Assembly (NCBI RefSeq): GCF_018122655.1
Contig: NZ_JAGRQC010000002.1
Coordinates: forward strand, 62,001-126,000
Origin: Stakelama marina
GTDB lineage: Bacteria > Pseudomonadota > Alphaproteobacteria > Sphingomonadales > Sphingomonadaceae
DNA: 64,000 bases
Reading direction: 5' to 3'
Part shown: positions 29,499 to 41,823 of the stretch, piece after piece
Position numbering within the stretch: position 1 is the stretch's first letter
Layout: each line of letters begins with the position of its first letter
Notes under the pieces: model-generated
Seen by the model: the letters and a program-made list of their open reading frames with translations, nothing else
Told to the model about the DNA's origin: nothing
Database searches by the model: none
Position numbers and translations under genes: made by a program

Positions 29499-29810
29499 TT
29501 ACGCCAGTTTGATCTCGACATCAACACCCGCGGCAAGATCGAGCTTCATCAGCGCATCGACCGTCTGCGGGGTGGGCTGAACGATGTCCAGCATCCGCTT
29601 GTAGGTGCGAACCTCGAACTGCTCGCGCGACTTCTTGTCGATGTGCGGGCCACGGTTCACAGTGAACTTGCCGATATGAGTCGGCAGGGGGATAGGACCA
29701 CGGATCAGCGCTCCGGTACGACGCGCGGTGTCGGCGATGTCGCCGGTCGCCTGGTCGAGCACGCGGTGATCGAATGCCTTGAGGCGAATGCGGATATTCT
29801 GAGCTTCCAT
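29499..29810 (-). CDS. rpsJ: 30S ribosomal protein S10
   Basis: S10 is a small-subunit head protein and, with NusB, part of the antitermination machinery. The 103-residue protein begins [20 protein letters not shown] and contains [21 protein letters not shown] and the C-terminal [14 protein letters not shown]. It is the first gene of the S10 operon here, with its own promoter upstream. In most bacteria tuf is immediately upstream; here an opposite-strand gene intervenes. Confidence 0.98.
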   Translation of the reverse strand: MEAQNIRIRLKAFDHRVLDQATGDIADTARRTGALIRGPIPLPTHIGKFTVNRGPHIDKKSREQFEVRTYKRMLDIVQPTPQTVDALMKLDLAAGVDVEIKLA

Positions 29811-29924
29811 GTTCCTACCGATAAGAAAGAGCGGGGCAACGCTGCCAGACGCCACACCGGCCGTGCGCCGGGGCGACGGCTGAAAGGCCGCCTCTTGCTG
29901 TTCAAAACCAAATGTGAAGGCGGG

Positions 29925-29953
29925 CGTCTACAGGGGAGCGGCCGGGAGATCAA
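29925..29953 (-). promoter_or_regulatory. Probable promoter of the S10 operon
   Basis: On the minus strand TTGATC (29948-29953) and TAGACG (29925-29930) are 17 bases apart, about 115 bases upstream of rpsJ. It lies in the 371-base gap 29811-30181, in which I see no further gene. Confidence 0.45.
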
Positions 29954-30181
29954 GCCCCGCAGCCACAATTTTATCGGGCCGCGCAGGTTGGCGCCCAATC
30001 GGATGGAGAGCCAATGTAACCAGGTTCAGGATTCACGCGCAAGCAGCAGCAATGCCCAACCGCCAACCGCGTGGCGCCCGAACGCGCACCACAGGAACAG
30101 GTGAGCGCGCCCACGCGGCTCTCGGGCCTACAAATTTTTGAGGGTGGCTGCGGTCGTACTCCTCACCTACTCCGATTTCCG

Positions 30182-30955
30182 ATGGGCACGCAGGCAAATC
30201 ACGGACCGGAGGCGCTGACCGAAAAGGAGAAGCAGACGCTTCGCATGATGGTACGCGGCCACGATGCCAAGTCGATCGCGGCCAGCCTCGACCTGTCGGT
30301 GCATACGATCAACGGACGACTGCGCGACGCGCGGCGCAAAATGGCGGCGACCAGCAGCCGCGAGGCCGCGCGGCAACTGCTGGAGGCCGAAGGTGGACTG
30401 GCTTCGCGCCCACCCGAAAATCTTGTCGGCAAGGAAATCGGCGGAGACCCACGCATCGAACAGGTGGATCAGGGAGCGGCGCCGATCGGCGGCGCGAGGC
30501 ACGGACTCTCCCGCCCCTGGATCATCACCGGAGTCCTTCTCATGACGCTTGCCCTGGCACTTGCCGCACTCACCATCCTGCCCCACGGGCCATCGCCCCT
30601 TGCGCAAACGCCGACGACCGAGAGCCCGGCGACCAATCCGGAAGTGGTCGACATCGCGCGCCACTGGCTCGAACTGGTCGACGAGGGACAGTGGAAGGAA
30701 AGCTATCAGGCGACCGGCGCCTCGTTCCAGAGGCTCAACACCGAAGCAGCATGGGCGAAGGCGTCTGAACAGATTCGCCCGCCGCTCGGCGTGGTCATAT
30801 CGCGCACGTTCGCCAGCCACGAGGACGTCCCTGCCCCTCCGCACGGCTACGAGGTCGTTCGCTTTCACACCAAATTCGCCAACCGTGCCGACGAGGCGGT
30901 CGAAACGGTTTCGCTCGACCGAGAGAACGGCGAGTGGCGCGTGACCGGCGTCTGA
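30182..30955 (+). CDS. LuxR-type HTH regulator fused to a membrane anchor and DUF4019 domain
   Basis: The 257-residue protein starts with a LuxR/GerE helix-turn-helix (LTEKEKQTLRMMVRGHDAKS, then AASLDLSVHTINGRLRDARR) with no receiver or autoinducer domain in front. A transmembrane helix follows at about residues 119-138 (WIITGVLLMTLALALAALTI), then a C-terminal DUF4019-like domain of about 90 residues (HWLELVDEGQWKESYQATGA). The architecture suggests a membrane-tethered transcription factor whose extracytoplasmic domain senses a signal. The ATG at 30182 is chosen because the preceding frame, starting at a GTG at 30071, lacks conserved sequence. It is transcribed opposite to tuf and rpsJ, which flank it. 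Confidence 0.85.
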   Translation: MGTQANHGPEALTEKEKQTLRMMVRGHDAKSIAASLDLSVHTINGRLRDARRKMAATSSREAARQLLEAEGGLASRPPENLVGKEIGGDPRIEQVDQGAAPIGGARHGLSRPWIITGVLLMTLALALAALTILPHGPSPLAQTPTTESPATNPEVVDIARHWLELVDEGQWKESYQATGASFQRLNTEAAWAKASEQIRPPLGVVISRTFASHEDVPAPPHGYEVVRFHTKFANRADEAVETVSLDRENGEWRVTGV

Positions 30956-30992
30956 ATCGAGTAGGGGCGGCCCCGCCAATCGCATATCGTCG

Positions 30993-31012
30993 CCCCGGCC
31001 GCCGAGCCGGGG
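30993..31012. repeat. Short GC hairpin after the LuxR-type gene
   Basis: CCCCGGC (30993-30999) and GCCGGGG (31006-31012) are perfect 7-base arms in a GTCGCCCCGG...GGGGTCC context resembling the palindromic repeats elsewhere in the window. No T-tract follows, so it is not a convincing terminator. Confidence 0.4.
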
Positions 31013-31032
31013 TCCCACTTAACCTTCAAAAC

Positions 31033-31066
31033 AAAAAGCCCGGCCTCCCCTGGGGGAAGCCGGGCT
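31033..31066 (-). terminator. Rho-independent terminator of the str operon (after tuf)
   Basis: On the minus strand the stem AGCCCGGC...GCCGGGCT (31037-31066) is followed by a T-run (A-run at 31033-31037 and more A at 31028-31031). It lies 28 bases beyond the tuf stop. Confidence 0.85.
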
Positions 31067-31094
31067 CTTCATTCTCAGCCCTCGCGGGCGTCGA

Positions 31095-32285
<1,191 letters not shown>

Positions 32286-32365
32286 TGCTTCCTACCTTTT
32301 GATCTACGCTAGTTCCGAATCAAACGGGACGACGCGAGTGCGCGCCCTTACCGAGTTCCTGGCCG

Positions 32366-34438
<2,073 letters not shown>

Positions 34439-34488
34439 CTGGAAAAAACTCCGTGCCGGGGAAACCGTCCCCGGCGATCAATTAAAAA

Positions 34489-34959
34489 CTACCAGCGGTA
34501 ATGCGAGAAGGCGCGGTTCGCCTCTGCCATGCGGTGCGTGTCCTCACGCTTCTTCACCGCGTTGCCGCGATTGTTAGCGGCGTCCATCAGCTCGCCCGAC
34601 AGACGGGCGGCCATGGTGTGCTCGCTGCGGGCGCGCGCCGCGCCGATCAGCCAGCGGATCGCCAGCGCCTGCGCACGCTCGGGACGAACCTCGACCGGAA
34701 CCTGATAGGTCGCACCACCGACGCGGCGGCTGCGGACCTCGATGCCCGGCTTGATGTTGTTGAGCGCCTCGTGGAACACGCCCAGCGGCTCCTTCTTGGC
34801 GCGCGCTTCGACGGTGTCGAGCGCACCATAGACGATACCTTCGGCGACGGACTTCTTACCGTCCAGCATCACCGAGTTCATGAACTTCGAAAGCACCACA
34901 TCCCCGAACTTGGGATCGGGCAGGATTTCCCGCTTTTCGGGACGACGACGACGAGACAT
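34489..34959 (-). CDS. rpsG: 30S ribosomal protein S7
   Basis: S7 initiates head assembly and contacts the E-site tRNA. The 156-residue protein has [36 protein letters not shown] and the ending [20 protein letters not shown]. It follows rpsL. Confidence 0.98.
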   Translation of the reverse strand: MSRRRRPEKREILPDPKFGDVVLSKFMNSVMLDGKKSVAEGIVYGALDTVEARAKKEPLGVFHEALNNIKPGIEVRSRRVGGATYQVPVEVRPERAQALAIRWLIGAARARSEHTMAARLSGELMDAANNRGNAVKKREDTHRMAEANRAFSHYRW

Positions 34960-35034
34960 GTTTCGTTTTCCTCTTAACTTCAGCCATGGATGACCGCACG
35001 CTTGCCGGACCGCAAAGCCCGGCAGTCGGTCGGC

Positions 35035-35406
<372 letters not shown>

Positions 35407-35869
35407 GAAGCCCTTCACCTTATGTTACCGGCATATTCCGGCGGTTACTTTGCTGGAGCCCTTGTCGTGCAATACCAAAAGGCCGGGGTGCCTCTCGACC
35501 TCCCGGGCCATTCGTCTCCAACAACGTTCAGCTCTATGTTCCGTCGTGAGAAATCGGCACATGGACCTTGGCCCGGCCATCCCACGGACGCGCGGCCCTA
35601 TAGCCAGCGCGGCGGGTACGGTCAATGGCCGAGCGCACGCTTTTGGAGCGCTGCCGTTATCGAGCTGCCGCAAAGCCCGAATTAGGCATTGCCGCGGGCA
35701 ACGGCAAGCCCCCTCGCCGACCGGCGTTTACCAGATGCGTTTATCGACTAGCAGTGCTGTGGATGCGACGCACCGATCCCACGAAGCGCGCGATCACGGG
35801 CATGATGCGTGCGGGAAGGATTCGCCGTTCGCGCGGCGATATGGATTTTCGGGGACCGGGGAGCAAGCA
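35407..35869. other. Upstream region of the str operon, no gene seen
   Basis: This 463-base stretch separates rpsL from the divergently oriented bactofilin gene. Reading frames in it are short and lack recognisable sequence. The promoter at 35597-35625 is the only feature I can support; the long leader before rpsL may carry regulation I cannot see. Confidence 0.5.
35597..35625 (-). promoter_or_regulatory. Strong promoter of the str operon
   Basis: On the minus strand TTGACC (35620-35625) and TATAGG (35597-35602) are separated by exactly 17 bases. This leaves a leader of about 185 bases before rpsL. Confidence 0.75.
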
Positions 35870-36322
35870 ATGTTCGGTAACAAGAAGAATGGCCACGATC
35901 AGGCGAGGCCGATGGCGCCGACGAGCGGGAACGGCAAGCGGGGAATGTTCTCGATGCTGAGCCCCGACATCGTCGTGACCGGCAATATAGAGGCAAGCGC
36001 CGACCTGCACATCGACGGCCGTATCGAGGGCGATGTCGCCTGCGCAGCGCTCGTGCAGGGCAGCGAGAGCCATATCGTCGGCTCGATCCGCGCCGACGCG
36101 GCGCGCATCGCCGGCACCGTGGAGGGCGGCGTGCAGGCGCGCGAGCTGATCGTCGAAGCCGGCGCGGTGATTACAGGCGATGTCGAATATCAGTCGATCT
36201 CGATCGAAACCGGTGCACAGGTGGATGGGCGGCTGAAGCACGTCACCCCGCGCGACAGCGACGTCGCGTCGGGCGCGGCGCAGGACGGGCTGCGCCTGAT
36301 CGAGACCGCCGAAGCAGGCTGA
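35870..36322 (+). CDS. Bactofilin family cytoskeletal protein
   Basis: Bactofilins polymerise into a right-handed beta-helix and scaffold cell-envelope enzymes. The 150-residue protein has a short polar N-tail (MFGNKKNGHDQARPMAPTSG), then the beta-helix core with ISPDIVVTGNI-like repeats (LSPDIVVTGNIEASADLHID, GRIEGDVACAALVQGSESHI, GSIRADAARIAGTVEGGVQA), and a polar C-tail. A GGGAG lies 6-7 bases before the ATG at 35870. No M23 peptidase gene, the common partner, is next to it in this window. Confidence 0.93.
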   Translation: MFGNKKNGHDQARPMAPTSGNGKRGMFSMLSPDIVVTGNIEASADLHIDGRIEGDVACAALVQGSESHIVGSIRADAARIAGTVEGGVQARELIVEAGAVITGDVEYQSISIETGAQVDGRLKHVTPRDSDVASGAAQDGLRLIETAEAG

Positions 36323-36424
36323 TTCCGGCGGCGGCAGGCGCAGCACTTTAACTCTTGGCTACTTCGCTGCGCTCTGGACTACTCGCCCTTCTCTACCCAT
36401 CTGTGCTGGCACAAGGAGACGACA

Positions 36425-36709
36425 ATGGTCAGTGGATCGAACGCCGGCATCATGTCCGAATATCTCATCAAATATGCTGCCATATTGGCTAGCGATCGCG
36501 AACGGCCGAGCGAATTGCTCGAAACGCTGTACATGACGGAGCGATTTCGCGCGGGCGATGATTTGAAATCAGCGCGTCAACTTTATGACTACTCGATTTG
36601 GAAAGACGTCTCCGCCGACGAGATCGAACGCCGTATTGCCGCGCTGGACGAATATATGGTTGAATTTGCCCGCGAACGCGCTGCGATGTGGGGGCTCGGC
36701 CAAGCGTAA
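36425..36709 (+). CDS. Small helical protein of unknown function
   Basis: The 94-residue product has AAGGAG seven bases before the ATG at 36425, good evidence of translation. It looks mainly helical and charged (DLKSARQLYDYSIWKDVSAD, EIERRIAALDEYMVEFARER) and has no signal peptide or membrane helix. I recognise no family. The base composition is somewhat more AT-rich than in the adjacent bactofilin. A palindromic repeat begins 15 bases after its stop. Confidence 0.6.
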   Translation: MVSGSNAGIMSEYLIKYAAILASDRERPSELLETLYMTERFRAGDDLKSARQLYDYSIWKDVSADEIERRIAALDEYMVEFARERAAMWGLGQA

Positions 36710-36724
36710 CGACCAAGAAGCAAC

Positions 36725-36823
36725 GTCATGCCGGACTTGATCCGGCATCCATGGACCGGCATTCGCCGGGCGCGCCTTGGGTGGACGTTGCGCCATGGAC
36801 CCCGGATCAAGTCCGGGGTGACG
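36725..36823. repeat. Palindromic repeat, copy 1
   Basis: A 99-base element begins GTCATGCCGGACTTGATCCG and ends with GATCAAGTCCGGGGTGACG. The terminal 28 bases form an inverted repeat with 24 of 28 matches, and each arm is itself a hairpin around CTTGAT/ATCAAG. A near copy lies at 37255-37354 in the same orientation. Confidence 0.85.
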
Positions 36824-36902
36824 GGTGTGACGGAGGCTCGCCACAGTGATCGGACCGGACTGAAATCTAACCAAAGCCGATTTGTCGCCGCTGGTTGCGA
36901 AG

Positions 36903-37100
36903 CTACCGATCCACTGTGTCAGCACCATAGTGCCGCGGGAGTTTCGATTTCAGCACTATCAGCATCGTGACGAAGGGCGCCAGACCCACAAGCGATGCCC
37001 AGCCGAACCCGAGCTGCGCCTCGAGATACGCGACGGCGGTATATTGGCAGGCCTTACCGATCACGACGCCGAGGACGACCAGCAAGATTCCGCAGAACAA
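36903..37100 (-). pseudogene. Remnant of a small membrane-protein gene
   Basis: The frame encodes 65 residues with one clear hydrophobic helix (MFCGILLVVLGVVIGKACQY with TTG read as Met) and a second one (SLVGLAPFVTMLIVL). Upstream the frame stays open for about 22 more codons of protein-like sequence (REEPSLLRLLYPIVR) to a TAG near 37163, yet contains no ATG or GTG. The gene therefore appears to have lost its start, or uses TTG at 37100. It is flanked by the two palindromic repeats. Confidence 0.4.
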
Positions 37101-37254
37101 GCGAACGATCGGGTATAAGAGTCGAAGCAGGGACGGCTCCTCACGCGCTTTTCGTTCAACCTAGCTGCGCGATGCGAGAACCTCAAATGCTGCCGGCCTC
37201 AACGTCTGCGGGAAGCCTTTCGAAAGCTCGAACGGCGCGGCAGACTCCTTTTCC

Positions 37255-37354
37255 GTCATGCCGGACTTGATCCGGCATCCATGGACCAACATTCGCCGGA
37301 TGCTCCTTGAGTCAACGCAGCGCCCATGGACCCCGGATCAAGTCCGGGGTGACG
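37255..37354. repeat. Palindromic repeat, copy 2
   Basis: A 100-base element with the same ends as the copy at 36725 (GTCATGCCGGACTTGATCCG ... GATCAAGTCCGGGGTGACG), differing mainly in the central 35 bases. It lies in the 306-base gap 37101-37406 downstream of lpdA, where no intact gene is visible. Confidence 0.85.
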
Positions 37355-37406
37355 GTGGTGGAGTGCGAGGCGGTGAGGCAGCGCTTATCGCCGCCCCGCC
37401 GCTGCC

Positions 37407-38801
37407 TCAGATATGCAGCGCGCGGCCGTAGGCGCCGAGGACGCTTTCGTGCATCATCTCGCTCAGCGTCGGGTGGGCGAAGACGGTTTCCATCAGCTCG
37501 GCCTCGGTCGTCTCGAGCTGGCGCGAGACGACATAGCCCTGGATCAGCTCGGTCACCTCGGCGCCGACCATGTGCGCGCCGAGCAACTCGCCGGTCTTTT
37601 CGTCGAACACCGTCTTGATAAAGCCCTCGGCCTCGCCCAGCGCGATCGCCTTGCCGTTGCCGATAAAGGGGAATTTTCCGACCTTGACCTTGTGCCCGGC
37701 CTCCTTGGCCTTCGCCTCGGTCAGGCCAACGCTCGCGACCTGCGGGCGCGAATAGGTGCAGCCCGGGATGTTCCACTTCTCGAACGGGTGCGGCTTTTCG
37801 CCGGCGATCGCCTCGACGCAGACAACGCCTTCATGGCTCGCCTTGTGCGCCAGCCACGGCGCGCCGGTGACGTCGCCGATCGCATAGATGCCGTCGACAT
37901 TGGTGCGGGCATAGCCGTCGGTGACGATGTGCCCCTTCTCGGTCTTCACGCCGAGGTCCTCGAGCCCGATATCCTCGGTATTGGGGACGATGCCGATCGC
38001 GACGATGACGTGGCTGTATTCCTCGGTGGAGGTCTTGCCGTCCTTGCCCTTGATCGACGCCTTCACGCCCTTGGCGGACGTCTCCAGCTTCTCGACGCCG
38101 GCGCCGGTCATGATCTTCATGCCCTGCTTTTGCAGCGTCTTGTCCATGTGTGCTGAGATTTCCTCGTCCTCCACGGGCAGGATGCGCGGCAGCATCTCGA
38201 CGATGGTCACGTCGGCGCCCATGTCCGAATAGAAGCTGGCGAATTCGACGCCGATCGCGCCCGATCCGATGACGAGCAGCTTGGTCGGCATCTCCTCAGG
38301 CGTCATCGCGTGGCGATAGGTCCAGATTCGCTTGCCGTCGGCCTTTGCGAACGGCAGGTCGCGCGCCCGCGCGCCGGTCGCGACGATGATGTGCTTGGCG
38401 GTGAGTTCGGTCTTCTTGTCGCCCTGCGTAACGGTCAGCTTGCCCTTGCCGGTCAGCTTGCCGACGCCTTCGTGCACGGCGACCTTGTTCTTCTTCATCA
38501 GCCCCTTCACGCCGGCATTGAGCTGGCCCGAAACCTTGCGGCTGCGCTCGACGATCTTCGCCAGGTCGAAGCCGACATTGTCGGCCTTGAGCCCGTAATC
38601 CTTGGCATGCTGCATGTAGTGATAGACTTCCGACGTGCGCAGCAGCGCCTTGGTCGGGATGCAACCCCAGTTGAGGCAGATGCCGCCCAGCCGCTCGCGC
38701 TCGACGATCGCGGTCTTGAGGCCGAGCTGGCTCGCACGGATCGCCGCGACATAGCCGCCGGGGCCGGAACCGAGAATGATGAGGTCGTAGGATTCAGCCA
38801 C
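37407..38801 (-). CDS. lpdA: Dihydrolipoyl dehydrogenase (E3)
   Basis: LpdA reoxidises dihydrolipoamide in 2-oxoacid dehydrogenase complexes with NAD+. The 464-residue protein has an FAD-binding GSGPGGYVAAIRASQLGLKT, the redox disulfide GGICLNWGCIPTKA (Cys42/Cys47), an NAD-binding motif VIGSGAIGVEFASFYSDMGA and the C-terminal catalytic HPTLSEMMHESVLGAYG. It is the last gene of the pdhC operon, 27 bases after the thioesterase gene, so this copy is probably the PDH-dedicated E3. Confidence 0.97.
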   Translation of the reverse strand: MAESYDLIILGSGPGGYVAAIRASQLGLKTAIVERERLGGICLNWGCIPTKALLRTSEVYHYMQHAKDYGLKADNVGFDLAKIVERSRKVSGQLNAGVKGLMKKNKVAVHEGVGKLTGKGKLTVTQGDKKTELTAKHIIVATGARARDLPFAKADGKRIWTYRHAMTPEEMPTKLLVIGSGAIGVEFASFYSDMGADVTIVEMLPRILPVEDEEISAHMDKTLQKQGMKIMTGAGVEKLETSAKGVKASIKGKDGKTSTEEYSHVIVAIGIVPNTEDIGLEDLGVKTEKGHIVTDGYARTNVDGIYAIGDVTGAPWLAHKASHEGVVCVEAIAGEKPHPFEKWNIPGCTYSRPQVASVGLTEAKAKEAGHKVKVGKFPFIGNGKAIALGEAEGFIKTVFDEKTGELLGAHMVGAEVTELIQGYVVSRQLETTEAELMETVFAHPTLSEMMHESVLGAYGRALHI

Positions 38802-38828
38802 GAAAATGCTCCTGTCGAAATCGTAAAT

Positions 38829-39209
38829 CTATGATGCCAGCGGGCGCGGCTTTCGCGCTTCGTCGATCGCGACGAACACGAAGCGCGCCTGCGTCACGCG
38901 ACATTGTTCTTCCTGGTGCCGGTCGCGGCGCCATGCCTCGACATCGATCGTCATCGAGGTCCGCCCCGTCGCGACCAGATCGGCATAGACCGACACCTCG
39001 TCCCCGACGAGGACGGGGGCGTGGAATTTCATCCCTTCCACCGCGATCGTCACCGCGCGTCCCTTGGAATGGCGCGACGCGACCAGGCCGGCGGCCATGT
39101 CCATCTGGCTCATCAGCCAGCCGCCGAAAATATCGCCATAAGGATTGGCGTCGGCGGGCATCGTCGTCACGCGGATCGCCGGTTCGCACTGCGGCGGCCG
39201 TTCAGCCAT
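38829..39209 (-). CDS. Acyl-CoA thioesterase, hotdog fold (YciA-like)
   Basis: The 126-residue protein shows the acyl-CoA thioester hydrolase hotdog signature: MPADANPYGDIFGGWLMSQM with the conserved Asn/Asp-Ile-Phe-Gly-Gly, followed by the helix MDMAAGLVASRHSKGRAVTI and the strand MKFHAPVLVGDEVSVYADLV. This matches YciA-type thioesterases that hydrolyse short to long acyl-CoAs. Its start is eight bases inside the end of the preceding gene. Placement between PDH E2 and E3 genes suggests a role in controlling CoA/acyl-CoA levels, an inference. Confidence 0.9.
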   Translation of the reverse strand: MAERPPQCEPAIRVTTMPADANPYGDIFGGWLMSQMDMAAGLVASRHSKGRAVTIAVEGMKFHAPVLVGDEVSVYADLVATGRTSMTIDVEAWRRDRHQEEQCRVTQARFVFVAIDEARKPRPLAS

Positions 39210-39420
39210 CGATATTATCCTTTCGCAGTCTCGCGCGGTCGAGCCTGTAGGCTCGCCAGATCGGCGCGACGCCCATCGCGACGATGACGACCATCGCCGC
39301 GTCGGTGACCAGCCAGATATCGCGCGTTCCGATGGGATAGGCCCAGGCAGAGGCGTAGCCGAGGGTCAACGCCGCGATCAGGCCGCCGATCAGGAACAGT
39401 ATCTCGATCAGGACGCGCAT
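39202..39420 (-). CDS. Small two-helix membrane protein in the pdh operon
   Basis: The 72-residue product has two hydrophobic segments (EILFLIGGLIAALTLGYASA and WLVTDAAMVVIVAMGVAPIW) with a basic C-terminus (RAYRLDRARLRKDN). The ATG at 39420 overlaps the TGA of the preceding gene (TGATG); a TTG precedes it. Its end overlaps the thioesterase start. No family is recognised. Confidence 0.72.
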   Translation of the reverse strand: MRVLIEILFLIGGLIAALTLGYASAWAYPIGTRDIWLVTDAAMVVIVAMGVAPIWRAYRLDRARLRKDNIDG

Positions 39421-39836
39421 CAATTGCTCCTCGCGAGGCGACGAAACGGTTTGCGATACAGCAGCCAGAAGCCGAACCCGCTCGTCAGTCCGAAAGCGGC
39501 CCCATATCCGATCGCCATCGCACGAAGGCCGGACGAGGTGCCGAAAAAGAACAATGCCACCACCCCGGCTGCAAAGACGCCGCCGATCGCACCGGCGATG
39601 GTCGCGAGCACCGGCTGGTCGAAGCGCAGGCCCATGCCCGTTCGGTACAGCACCGTTCCCGCGACTGCCATTCCCAGCATGGCCAGCGGAAACGCCAGCA
39701 GCGCCAGCCCGACATACCAGCTCAACGCAAGCGGATCGCTGGGCGACACGCCACGCAGCGCCCAGTCGAACAGGATCGCAAGCGGCACGCCCGCCAGTAC
39801 GGCAAGCAACGCCGCTGCTGGCAGGCGCCAGACCAT
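39420..39836 (-). CDS. Polytopic membrane protein in the pdh operon
   Basis: The 138-residue protein has four hydrophobic segments (LPAAALLAVLAGVPLAILFD, SWYVGLALLAFPLAMLGMAV, LATIAGAIGGVFAAGVVALF, MAIGYGAAFGLTSGFGFWLL). The ATG at 39836 follows the pdhC stop by only three bases. No catalytic motif is visible. It belongs to the same transcript as pdhC and lpdA; function unknown. Confidence 0.72.
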   Translation of the reverse strand: MVWRLPAAALLAVLAGVPLAILFDWALRGVSPSDPLALSWYVGLALLAFPLAMLGMAVAGTVLYRTGMGLRFDQPVLATIAGAIGGVFAAGVVALFFFGTSSGLRAMAIGYGAAFGLTSGFGFWLLYRKPFRRLARSN

Positions 39837-39839
39837 GGC

Positions 39840-41183
39840 TCAGGCGATCATGCCGAGCGGCGCTTCGACCAGCTCCTTGAAGAGCTTGAGCATCGCCGCA
39901 CCGTCGGCACCGTCGATCGCGCGGTGATCGAAGCTGCCGGTCGCCGACATCACGGTCGCGGTCGAAAGCGCATCATCGACGATATAGGGCCGCTTCTCGC
40001 CGGCACCGACCGCGAGAATCATGCCCTGCGGCGGATTGATGACCGCGTCGAACTGCTTGATGCCGAACATGCCCATGTTCGACAGCGACGCGGTGCCGCC
40101 CTGATATTCTTCAGGCTTCAGCTTGTTTTCCTTCGCGCGGCCGGCAAGGTCCTTCATCTCGGTCGAGATCGAAGACACGCTCTTGTTCGCGGCGTCCTTG
40201 ATGATCGGCGTAATCAGCCCCGACGGCGTCGAGACCGCGACCGACACGTCGGCGCGGTGATATTTGATCAGCTTGTCGCCGGCGAAGGTCACGTTGCACT
40301 TCGGGCTCGCTTCCAGCGCCACGCCGAGCGCCTTGATCAGCAGGTCGTTGACCGACAGCTTCACGCCCCGCGCCTCGAGCGACTTGTTGAGTTCGCCGCG
40401 CAGCTTGAGGAGCGCGTCGAGGCGGATGTCGACCGTCAGATAGATGTGCGGGATCGTCTGCTTCGCTTCGGTCAGGCGGCGCGCGATCGTCTTGCGGATA
40501 TTGGAGAGCTTTTCTTCCTCGTGCGGGATCGAATCGTCGAACCACACCGATTTCGGCTCGACCGGAGCGGCAGCAGGCGCCTCGGCTGTGGCAGGTGCCG
40601 CCTTTTCGGCAGGCTTGGCTCCGGGCTTCGCACCCTCGACATCGGCCTTGACGATCCGGCCGCGCGGACCGGAACCGGTCACGCCCGCCAGGTCGATCCC
40701 CTTGTCGGCGGCGATGCGGCGCGCCAGCGGGCTCGCCTTGATGCGCTCGCCGTCCTGCGTCGGCGCGGGACCGGCAGAGGTGGCGGGCTTGCCGTGATCC
40801 TCGGCCTGTTCGACGCCGCGCTTCGCGCTCTTGGCTTCGCCGCCGGTCTTGTTCGGATCGCTCGCGTCGGGCTTGCCCTCGTCATTTTCGGGCTTCGGCG
40901 TTTCCGACTTGGACGGCGCCTCGATATCGTCGGCATCCTCGCCCTCTTCGGCGAGAATGGCGATCACCGCCCCGACCTTCACATTGTCAGTGCCTTCGGG
41001 AACGACAATCTTCGCGATCGTGCCCTCGTCGACCGCCTCGAACTCCATCGTCGCCTTGTCGGTTTCGATCTCCGCCATCAGATCGCCCGAGGAAACAGTG
41101 TCCCCTTCCTTCACCAGCCATTTGGCGAGCGTGCCTTCTTCCATGGTGGGCGACAACGCGGGCATCTTGATTTCGATCGACAT
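39840..41183 (-). CDS. pdhC: Pyruvate dehydrogenase complex E2, dihydrolipoyl acetyltransferase
   Basis: This subunit moves the acetyl group from E1 to CoA and forms the complex core. The 447-residue protein has one lipoyl domain ([20 protein letters not shown]; lipoylated Lys43 in ETDKA), a linker rich in Glu/Asp/Ala, a peripheral-subunit-binding domain ([20 protein letters not shown]), a second Pro/Ala linker and a catalytic domain with the terminal [18 protein letters not shown]. It starts a minus-strand operon with two small membrane proteins, a thioesterase and lpdA. E1 genes are not in the window. Confidence 0.96.
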   Translation of the reverse strand: MSIEIKMPALSPTMEEGTLAKWLVKEGDTVSSGDLMAEIETDKATMEFEAVDEGTIAKIVVPEGTDNVKVGAVIAILAEEGEDADDIEAPSKSETPKPENDEGKPDASDPNKTGGEAKSAKRGVEQAEDHGKPATSAGPAPTQDGERIKASPLARRIAADKGIDLAGVTGSGPRGRIVKADVEGAKPGAKPAEKAAPATAEAPAAAPVEPKSVWFDDSIPHEEEKLSNIRKTIARRLTEAKQTIPHIYLTVDIRLDALLKLRGELNKSLEARGVKLSVNDLLIKALGVALEASPKCNVTFAGDKLIKYHRADVSVAVSTPSGLITPIIKDAANKSVSSISTEMKDLAGRAKENKLKPEEYQGGTASLSNMGMFGIKQFDAVINPPQGMILAVGAGEKRPYIVDDALSTATVMSATGSFDHRAIDGADGAAMLKLFKELVEAPLGMIA

Positions 41184-41312
41184 TGAGGGTCCTGATCGCT
41201 TGAGTCCTGGGGAGCGCTCTCCATCACCATCGCGAGGGGTCGGGTCAAGCCCACGCTATTGCGAAATTGAGCGCTTCACGCCACTGAACGCCATTGGGGA
41301 GGTATTCTATCC

Positions 41313-41768
41313 ATGCGCACCTATCTGGTGGTCATCGACGAAAGCAAGGAATCCGAAGCCGCGCTGCGCTTCGCCGCGCGACGTGCGGTAAAGACCGGCG
41401 GCGGCGTCGAAATCCTAGCCTTCATCCCCGCGCCCGACTTCGTCCAATGGGGCGGAGTCATGGCGACGATGGAGGAAGAGGCACGCCAACGCGCCGAGGC
41501 GCTGGTCGCAGGCGCCGCCGGAACGCTGCTTGAAGAATCGGGGCTGAAACCTTCGATCACCGTGCGCAAGGGTGACGGACCGAAGATCGTGCGCGAGATG
41601 ATCGAGGCGAACAAGGACATCGCCGCGCTGGTGCTCGGCGCGGCGCCGGAAGGCGTTCCCGGCCCGCTGGTTGCGCATTTCGCCGGTACCGACGCCGGAA
41701 AGTTGCCGGTTCCGGTGATGATTATCCCGGGCAATCTCGATCGCGAAGCAATCGACCGGCTGAGCTGA
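41313..41768 (+). CDS. Universal stress protein family protein
   Basis: The 151-residue protein is a single Usp domain: YLVVIDESKESEAALRFAAR at the start and ALVLGAAPEGVPGPLVAHFA with PVPVMIIPG at the end. The usual ATP-binding Gly-x2-Gly-x9-Gly-(S/T) motif is degenerate (GAAPEGVPGPLVAHF), so nucleotide binding is uncertain. It is divergent from pdhC across a 129-base gap that must hold both promoters. Confidence 0.85.
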   Translation: MRTYLVVIDESKESEAALRFAARRAVKTGGGVEILAFIPAPDFVQWGGVMATMEEEARQRAEALVAGAAGTLLEESGLKPSITVRKGDGPKIVREMIEANKDIAALVLGAAPEGVPGPLVAHFAGTDAGKLPVPVMIIPGNLDREAIDRLS

Positions 41769-41823
41769 GCCGAGCGAAACGCCACCCTTGCCAACGCCTG
41801 CGCGGCAGTGCAGCGTACCGGCC

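Noticed and set aside
36710..37406. tRNA gene or attachment site near the palindromic repeats
   Set aside because: No T-loop GGTTCGA or acceptor-stem pairing was found; the palindromes pair internally as hairpins.
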